A stretch of 64,000 bases of DNA from Natrinema longum (GTDB lineage Archaea; Halobacteriota; Halobacteria; Halobacteriales; Natrialbaceae): positions 1,302,001 to 1,366,000 of the forward strand of contig NZ_CP071463.1 of NCBI RefSeq assembly GCF_017352095.1. Direction: 5' to 3'. Below the pieces are notes generated by a model. The model saw nothing but the letters and a program-made list of their open reading frames with translations. It did no database searches and was not told the origin of the DNA. How positions within the stretch are numbered: position 1 is the stretch's first letter; every line of letters begins with the position of its first letter. This document shows positions 59,813 through 64,000 of the stretch, in pieces. The position numbers and the translations under genes were made by a program.

Positions 59813-60472
59813 ATGAAACACGTCCGGATATCGCTCGACGCGAACGGTCGCGAGGCCGAGATCCATCCGGTATACGACGTCCTGGCCAACGCACCATACG
59901 TCGGCCGCTCGAGGGCGTTGCAGTGGAACTTCGACGGGGACGAACTCGGCATTATGCACTACGTCGAGGGCGATCGGGAGCGGTTCGACGCAGCGATCGA
60001 AGCGATTCCCCACGTGCTGGCGTCCGAAATCGCGCCGGCGGGCGACGACGCCTTCTACACCTACATCAGGGACGCGATGACCGAACCGCTCCGAGGGGTG
60101 TTCGAACTCGCCACCGAAAGCCCCGTCGTCGTGATTCCACCGATCGAGTACGCGGCCGACGGCACCGTCTCGTACTCGGTCGTCGGGCCGTCGGGGGCGA
60201 TTCAGACGGCGATCGAACGGGTCCCGGATCCGATCGGGGTGATGGTCACCGAAATCGGCGGGATGGAGACGGCACCCCCGATCACCGAGTCCCGACTGAG
60301 CGACCGCCAGCGCGAGGCGATCGAGGCCGCGGTCGATCTCGGCTACTACGAGATCCCTCGGGACGCCGGTCACGAAGCCGTCGCGAACGCGATCGACTGT
60401 GCGCCGAGTACGGCCGCCGAACACCTCCGGAAGGCCGAAGCCACGCTCCTGAGATCGGTACTCGAGGAGTGA
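59813..60472 (+). CDS. HTH-10 (bacterio-opsin activator-like) regulator
   Basis: A 219-residue regulator of the haloarchaeal HTH-10 type. An N-terminal ~155-residue sensing domain (VYDVLANAPYVGRSRALQWN...) is followed by the C-terminal HTH (LSDRQREAIEAAVDLGYYEIP, then CAPSTAAEHLRKAEATLLRS). Such proteins usually control a neighbouring gene; the divergent SDR is the obvious candidate. GGGTTTAAGCG (59781-59791) lies 27 nt upstream of the ATG. Confidence 0.9.
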   Translation: MKHVRISLDANGREAEIHPVYDVLANAPYVGRSRALQWNFDGDELGIMHYVEGDRERFDAAIEAIPHVLASEIAPAGDDAFYTYIRDAMTEPLRGVFELATESPVVVIPPIEYAADGTVSYSVVGPSGAIQTAIERVPDPIGVMVTEIGGMETAPPITESRLSDRQREAIEAAVDLGYYEIPRDAGHEAVANAIDCAPSTAAEHLRKAEATLLRSVLEE

Positions 60473-60546
60473 AACGGGGCCGTTGCCACCGTATTATAAA
60501 TAGGGCCCTCCATATCTGGGTCGTCACCCTATCCCGAACGAGAGCG

Positions 60547-60582
60547 ATGAATCAACTGGAGCATCCCCACCGAGACCCATGA
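60547..60582 (+). CDS. 11-codon leader ORF overlapping a zinc-ribbon gene
   Basis: ATG 60547 opens MNQLEHPHRDP, whose TGA (60580-60582) overlaps the next ATG (60579-60581) by ATGA. Strong TATA TATTATAAATAG (60492-60503) would place the transcription start about 24 nt upstream of this codon; a second A/T patch (CATATC, 60511-60516) would give a start close to it. Possibly a coupling leader. Confidence 0.3.
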   Translation: MNQLEHPHRDP

Positions 60583-60713
60583 GACCGTACGAATTCACCT
60601 GCCCGGACTGTCGCCGAGAGATCCAAGTGACCGACCCGATGCGCGAGGCAACGCTGGCGAACGGCTGTCCCGTTTGTGGGCGGTCCGTGGCCGAGGACAA
60701 CTTCGCGACCTGA
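60579..60713 (+). CDS. 44-residue zinc-ribbon protein (DUF7560-like)
   Basis: A 44-residue protein with CPDC and CPVCG knuckles (EFTCPDCRREIQVTDPMR and NGCPVCGRSV), the pattern of a conserved haloarchaeal mini zinc ribbon. The strong TATTATAAATAG promoter upstream supports expression. The preceding short ORF overlaps its start by four bases. Confidence 0.8.
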   Translation: MRPYEFTCPDCRREIQVTDPMREATLANGCPVCGRSVAEDNFAT

Positions 60714-60873
60714 TTCCGGGTCGACCGACGGACGCTCGAGGCGGTTCGGAGAGCGTTCCGAACCCACGAAAACGACTCGGGCCGTGGTCGACGTCTCCGG
60801 TCGATCGAGCGAAAACGGACTGCGGGCCGGGGAAGTCGTAGTGTTGAAATAGCAGACCTATAGACGCACGAGT

Positions 60874-60903
60874 ATGATTCGCAAGGCGGTGAGCAGTCGA
60901 TGA
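60874..60903 (+). CDS. 9-codon leader ORF overlapping the symporter gene
   Basis: ATG 60874 reads MIRKAVSSR and its TGA (60901-60903) overlaps the symporter ATG (60900-60902) by ATGA. TGAAATA is centred near 60848, 26 nt upstream of 60874, so the mRNA would begin at this mini-ORF. A second weaker A/T patch (CTATAG, 60859-60864) leaves an alternative. Confidence 0.4.
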   Translation: MIRKAVSSR

Positions 60904-61888
60904 ACTGGCAACGGTACCTGGAGAAAATAGGCTCGCTGACGAGTAAATACTTCGTCGTCTGGGTACTGATCGTCTCACCGCTGGCGCTCTATTCACCCGA
61001 GACGTTCACGCCGATCGCACAGTATATTACGCCGCTGCTGGGGATCATCATGCTCGGGATGGGCTGACGCTGACCCCGGCTGATTTCCGCCGGATCCTCG
61101 AGCGGCCGCGGGACGTCTTCATCGGGGCGATGGGGCAGTGGATTCTGATGCCGACGATCGCCTACGTCCTCGTCGTCGTGCTCGGACTGCCCGAAGAGAT
61201 CGGCATCGGGCTGATTCTCGTCGGCGCAGCGCCGGGTGGCACCGCGTCGAACGTGATGACCTACCTCGGTCGCGGCGACGTCGCGCTGTCGGTGTCGATC
61301 ACGTCGCTGACGACGATCGCCGCGCCGGTAGTGATGCCGGCGTGGATCGTCCTGCTCGCGGGCGAGTCGATCACGGTCACGTTCGCCGAGATGGCGACCT
61401 CGATCGTCCAGGTAGTCTTGCTCCCGGTCATCGGCGGCCTGGTGTTGCGCTACGTACTCGACGAGTACGCTCCGGCGGTCGCACAGGCGGGGCTCTCGAT
61501 CTTCCCCGCGATCAGCGTGGTCGCGATCGTCGCCATCGTCGCGGCGGTCGTGGGACTCAACGTCGAGAGGATCCTCACCGCAAGCGCCGTCGTCTTCCTC
61601 GCGGTCGTGCTGCACAACGGACTCGGGCTGGGAGCCGGGTACGCTGTCGGGCACGCGGCGAACATGGCCGAAGATCGGGCACGGGCGTGTGCGTTCGAAG
61701 TCGGCCTGCAAAACAGCGGACTGGCCGTCGCCCTCGCGACGGCTCACTTCAGCCCGAGCGCCGCGTTGATCCCGGCGCTCTTTAGCGTCTGGCACAACAT
61801 CTCCGGGCCGGCACTCGCGACGCTGTTCACCCAGCTCGACGGCGAGGAACCCGTCGGAGAGGCGGAACCGGCTATCGCCTCCGACTGA
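60900..61888 (+). pseudogene. Bile-acid:sodium symporter (BASS) family gene with one frameshift
   Basis: From ATG 60900 the reading is MNWQRYLEKIGSLTSKYF to TPLLGIIMLGMG, then TGA at 61065. In the next frame the family continues without gap: LTLTPADFRRILERPRDVF, WILMPTIAYVLVV, VGAAPGGTASNVMTYLGRGD, LQNSGLAVALA and so on to TGA 61888. Restoring one G in the GGG run at 61061-61063 rejoins them as GMGLTLTP, the conserved BASS sequence. This is a deletion, sequencing error, or less likely programmed frameshift. About 329 residues if intact, ~9 helices, probably an organic-anion/sodium importer. Confidence 0.88.
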
Positions 61889-61998
61889 GTCCACCGATCG
61901 TCTGATTCACGTCGCGATTTTCGGACAGACAATGCCCTTAATCTCCTAGAAGACCACCGATGATAGACTTTTAGGGAAGAACAGTGTTGTCCTGTAGC

Positions 61999-62457
61999 AT
62001 GACCGATGTCACGTACGTCCAGAAGGCGTGTGCGTACATCACCCGCGACACGGACGAGCTACTGGTCTTCGAGGGGCCGGGACACGACGGCCTACAGATC
62101 CCCAAGGGAACGCTCGAGGACGGCGAATCACCCAGAGAAGCGCTTTTCAGGGAGGTTCTCGAGGAGAGCGGACTCGGGACGCTGAACGGAACGCGACACC
62201 TGACGACCGATATCTGGACGCGACGCGAGGAGCCGCCAAAGCGCTACGTGCGCCACTTCTTCCACGCGACGGTCCACGAACCACGCGACCGGTGGACGCA
62301 CACTGTCACCGACGGCGGGGACGAACACGGTGCCGAGTTCGAGTTTCGCTGGGTCCGGCCCCGGCGCACAGGGACGTTCGCGCTCGACCTCGACGATTAC
62401 GTCGGGGTGCTTCCGAGCACCAGCGGCGTCGATGCAGTCGCGAGCGCCTCGGACTGA
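61999..62457 (+). CDS. Nudix hydrolase
   Basis: A 152-residue Nudix protein (IPKGTLEDGESPREALFREV, then LEESGLG, with the EVLEES variant of REXXEE). Substrate unknown. Start ATG 61999 is 28 nt downstream of ACTTTTAGG (61967-61975). Nearby genes do not inform its role. Confidence 0.9.
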   Translation: MTDVTYVQKACAYITRDTDELLVFEGPGHDGLQIPKGTLEDGESPREALFREVLEESGLGTLNGTRHLTTDIWTRREEPPKRYVRHFFHATVHEPRDRWTHTVTDGGDEHGAEFEFRWVRPRRTGTFALDLDDYVGVLPSTSGVDAVASASD

Positions 62458-62535
62458 GTCTCCGAGCGGCGTGCTCGATCACGGTCGCGTCCGACGGGAA
62501 GGGCGAACACATCAACATAGATACGCTATCGTTGC

Positions 62536-62736
62536 GTGACAGGATCCGCGATCACCATCGGTGTCCCTGGCGGTCCGGAGCTGCTGATACTGCTGTTACT
62601 GGCCGTCTTCTACCTCGCCGCTCCGATCCTCGTCGTCGTTGCGATCGTCACGTCCCTCGAGAGAAGGCGCAACGACGACGAACGAGTTCGGTCACTCGAG
62701 CAACGAATCGAGGCGCTCGAAGGTGAACGTCCATAG
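62536..62736 (+). CDS. Single-helix membrane protein with coiled coil
   Basis: A 66-residue protein with GTG start 62536: one hydrophobic helix (LLILLLLAVFYLAAPILVVV) followed by a ~25-residue charged coiled coil (ERVRSLEQRIEALEGER). Probably a small membrane-anchored oligomer. Family unknown. Confidence 0.6.
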   Translation: MTGSAITIGVPGGPELLILLLLAVFYLAAPILVVVAIVTSLERRRNDDERVRSLEQRIEALEGERP

Positions 62737-62748
62737 CAGTACTCGCCG

Positions 62749-64000
62749 TTACTTCGAGAGCGCTCGCTGGACGGCCTCCGCGACGTCCATCGCCTTTTCG
62801 GAGAGCGCCTCGGTGACCAGTCCGTCGTCGACGGCCGCCTCGAGTTCGTCCGCATCCACGATCTCGACCGTCCCGTCGGCTCCCCGAATCACGTCGACGT
62901 AGAGGTCCACGTAGCGCGCACAGTCCGGAAAGAGTTCGACCGGCGTACAGACGTTGACGTACGTTCCCTTCGCCGCGCCGCTCGCGTCTTTGTACGTCGT
63001 CGGATACCACCATCGCCCTTCCCGGAACTTCGTCACGGCGACGTCGCCCGACTCCTTGGGAACGCCGAGCGCGTCGTAGCTGCCCCCGCCGCGCATCGAG
63101 CGCTCGAGCGTGAGCTTCCCCTCGGGCTCCCAGGCGGTGACCTCGCCGCGACCCAGCGAGATGCATCGCCCGTCGGGTTTGCCGTGGCCGATCTCGAGGC
63201 GATCGCCCCTCGTGGGGCCGAACTGGCGAGCGACCGCAGCGAAGGGGAACTCGCCGCCGTCGGCGCTCGGATCGTCCCCGAGGGAGCCACAGACCGCCTC
63301 CGCGAAGTCGACCGCCGCGCTCGCGGCTCGATCGGCCGCTTTCGTCCGATGATGGCCCGGCATCGTCGTCTCCACCCGACGCCGGACCCCATCCAGCGCG
63401 AGTCGCGACTCGCGGCCGAACCAGAGCCACTCGGTCCCACGCGGTGTGGCGAGGAGTCCCGTCTCGCCGGGTTCCGTGGGCGCATCGGCGAGTGCAGCCT
63501 CGAGCGCCCGTGCCCGGTTCGCGGCGTCCTCGAGGGCCGTTCCCATCGCCTCGAGGTTGGCGTCGGCCGCGGCGTGTTGCCAGCGCAGGCCCCAGCCCTC
63601 CGGAATCTCGACGGCGAGCAACTCGGTCATGCCGACCAACTCCTCCGCGCGCTCGCCGCGCAGCGCCGCCGAGACGCCGGTTCGGTCACGGGAGAGCGTA
63701 CAGAGCCCGCCCTCGACCTCGAGCGTGGGCACTACGAGCGGCCGGTCGTCCTCCCACGGCGGTGCGGGTTCGTGGACCTGGACCCGGTATCGATTCCCGG
63801 CGTCGACGTAGCCGTCGGCGTCGTCGTAGTTCAGAAAGCCGCGCCGGCCGTCGCCGAGGTCGACGACCGCGCCGCTGCCGCCGCCGGCCTCGAGTACCTC
63901 GGCGTCGAAGACCGCGCCGCGGGACGCCTCGTCGGTCCAGCGGAACGCGTCGACGGCGAGCGCCGCGAGTTCGTCCGCGACGGTCTCGACCGCGTCGGGA
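62749..64000 (-). CDS. FAU-1-type ribonuclease (S1/DUF402), 5' end beyond the window
   Basis: The frame is open from the right edge to the TGA at 62749 (417 residues visible). Near the edge is an S1-like barrel (GAVVDLGDGRRGFLNYDD), and the C-terminal third is a DUF402 domain (YVNVCTPVELFPDCARYVDL, VIRGADGTVEIVDADELE). This is the architecture of Pyrococcus FAU-1, an AU-rich RNA-binding/RNase E/G-like protein acting in rRNA maturation. Roughly 50 N-terminal residues probably lie outside the window. Confidence 0.88.
   Translation of the reverse strand, partial: PDAVETVADELAALAVDAFRWTDEASRGAVFDAEVLEAGGGSGAVVDLGDGRRGFLNYDDADGYVDAGNRYRVQVHEPAPPWEDDRPLVVPTLEVEGGLCTLSRDRTGVSAALRGERAEELVGMTELLAVEIPEGWGLRWQHAAADANLEAMGTALEDAANRARALEAALADAPTEPGETGLLATPRGTEWLWFGRESRLALDGVRRRVETTMPGHHRTKAADRAASAAVDFAEAVCGSLGDDPSADGGEFPFAAVARQFGPTRGDRLEIGHGKPDGRCISLGRGEVTAWEPEGKLTLERSMRGGGSYDALGVPKESGDVAVTKFREGRWWYPTTYKDASGAAKGTYVNVCTPVELFPDCARYVDLYVDVIRGADGTVEIVDADELEAAVDDGLVTEALSEKAMDVAEAVQRALSK

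Overview
The window is haloarchaeal chromosome. It is GC-rich, its proteins are very acidic, and it carries archaeal information-processing genes (aIF5B, NOB1, Tfx, SecF/SecD, UbaA). Many genes start 25-28 nt downstream of a TATA-like element with no Shine-Dalgarno sequence, which indicates leaderless mRNAs. The gene set fits a Natrinema/Haloterrigena-like member of the Natrialbales, but genus is inferred from gene content only. No rRNA, tRNA, CRISPR array or intact insertion sequence was seen.

Layout. 1-12.3 kb: a lipoprotein, a tandem 126-bp repeat that has copied the 3' end of a radical SAM gene, a receiver-type histidine kinase, a DUF373 membrane protein, a polyprenyl synthase, a binding-protein/chemotaxis-transducer pair, and ETF alpha/beta. 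12.4-22.5 kb: TRAM protein, MBL hydrolase, Tfx regulator behind a mini-ORF, SDR lacking its catalytic Tyr/Lys, two membrane proteins, UbaA, two small zinc proteins, a UvrD-like helicase fused by overlap to a degenerate M24 peptidase. 22.6-32.6 kb: carA and a divergent Lrp regulator around a palindrome, a three-PAS histidine kinase, a PHP protein and lipid kinase diverging from one A/T element, IPP isomerase, and a glycosyltransferase/methyltransferase/toroid operon.

32.6-35.5 kb is an AT-rich accessory patch: a lipoprotein of unusual codon use, a 5'-truncated fragment, a multiply frameshifted antitoxin-like pseudogene, and three tandem PhiH1-repressor-like winged-helix genes, the last ended by a nonsense codon, with a 17-bp palindrome upstream. 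35.5-42 kb: PadR-like protein, halocyanin, methyltransferase/alkaline-phosphatase pair, quinone-reductase-like enzyme, MoaB, folate cyclo-ligase. 41,970-42,603 is a 634-bp gene-free stretch with a 13-bp hairpin, a hairpin whose loop is a perfect G-quadruplex motif, tandem 10-mers and an orphan promoter; this is the best place for an undescribed RNA.

42.6-64 kb is mostly housekeeping: pyrG-guaAb-DUF7126, infB, PRC-barrel and nob1, CPBP protease, pgi, DUF5812, secF-secD, a 35-residue zinc ribbon, an acetyltransferase, an aldo/keto reductase, an SDR with a divergent HTH-10 regulator, a mini-ORF-led zinc ribbon, a mini-ORF-led but frameshifted bile-acid:sodium symporter, a Nudix enzyme and the 3' part of an FAU-1-type RNase gene that runs off the right edge.

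The most distinctive signals are the G-quadruplex hairpin region, short ORFs overlapping the next start codon by ATGA/GTGA (two of them placed at the predicted transcription start), the tandem repressor genes with their operator, and the terminator-like tandem repeat. No wholly new multi-gene system could be demonstrated from sequence alone.
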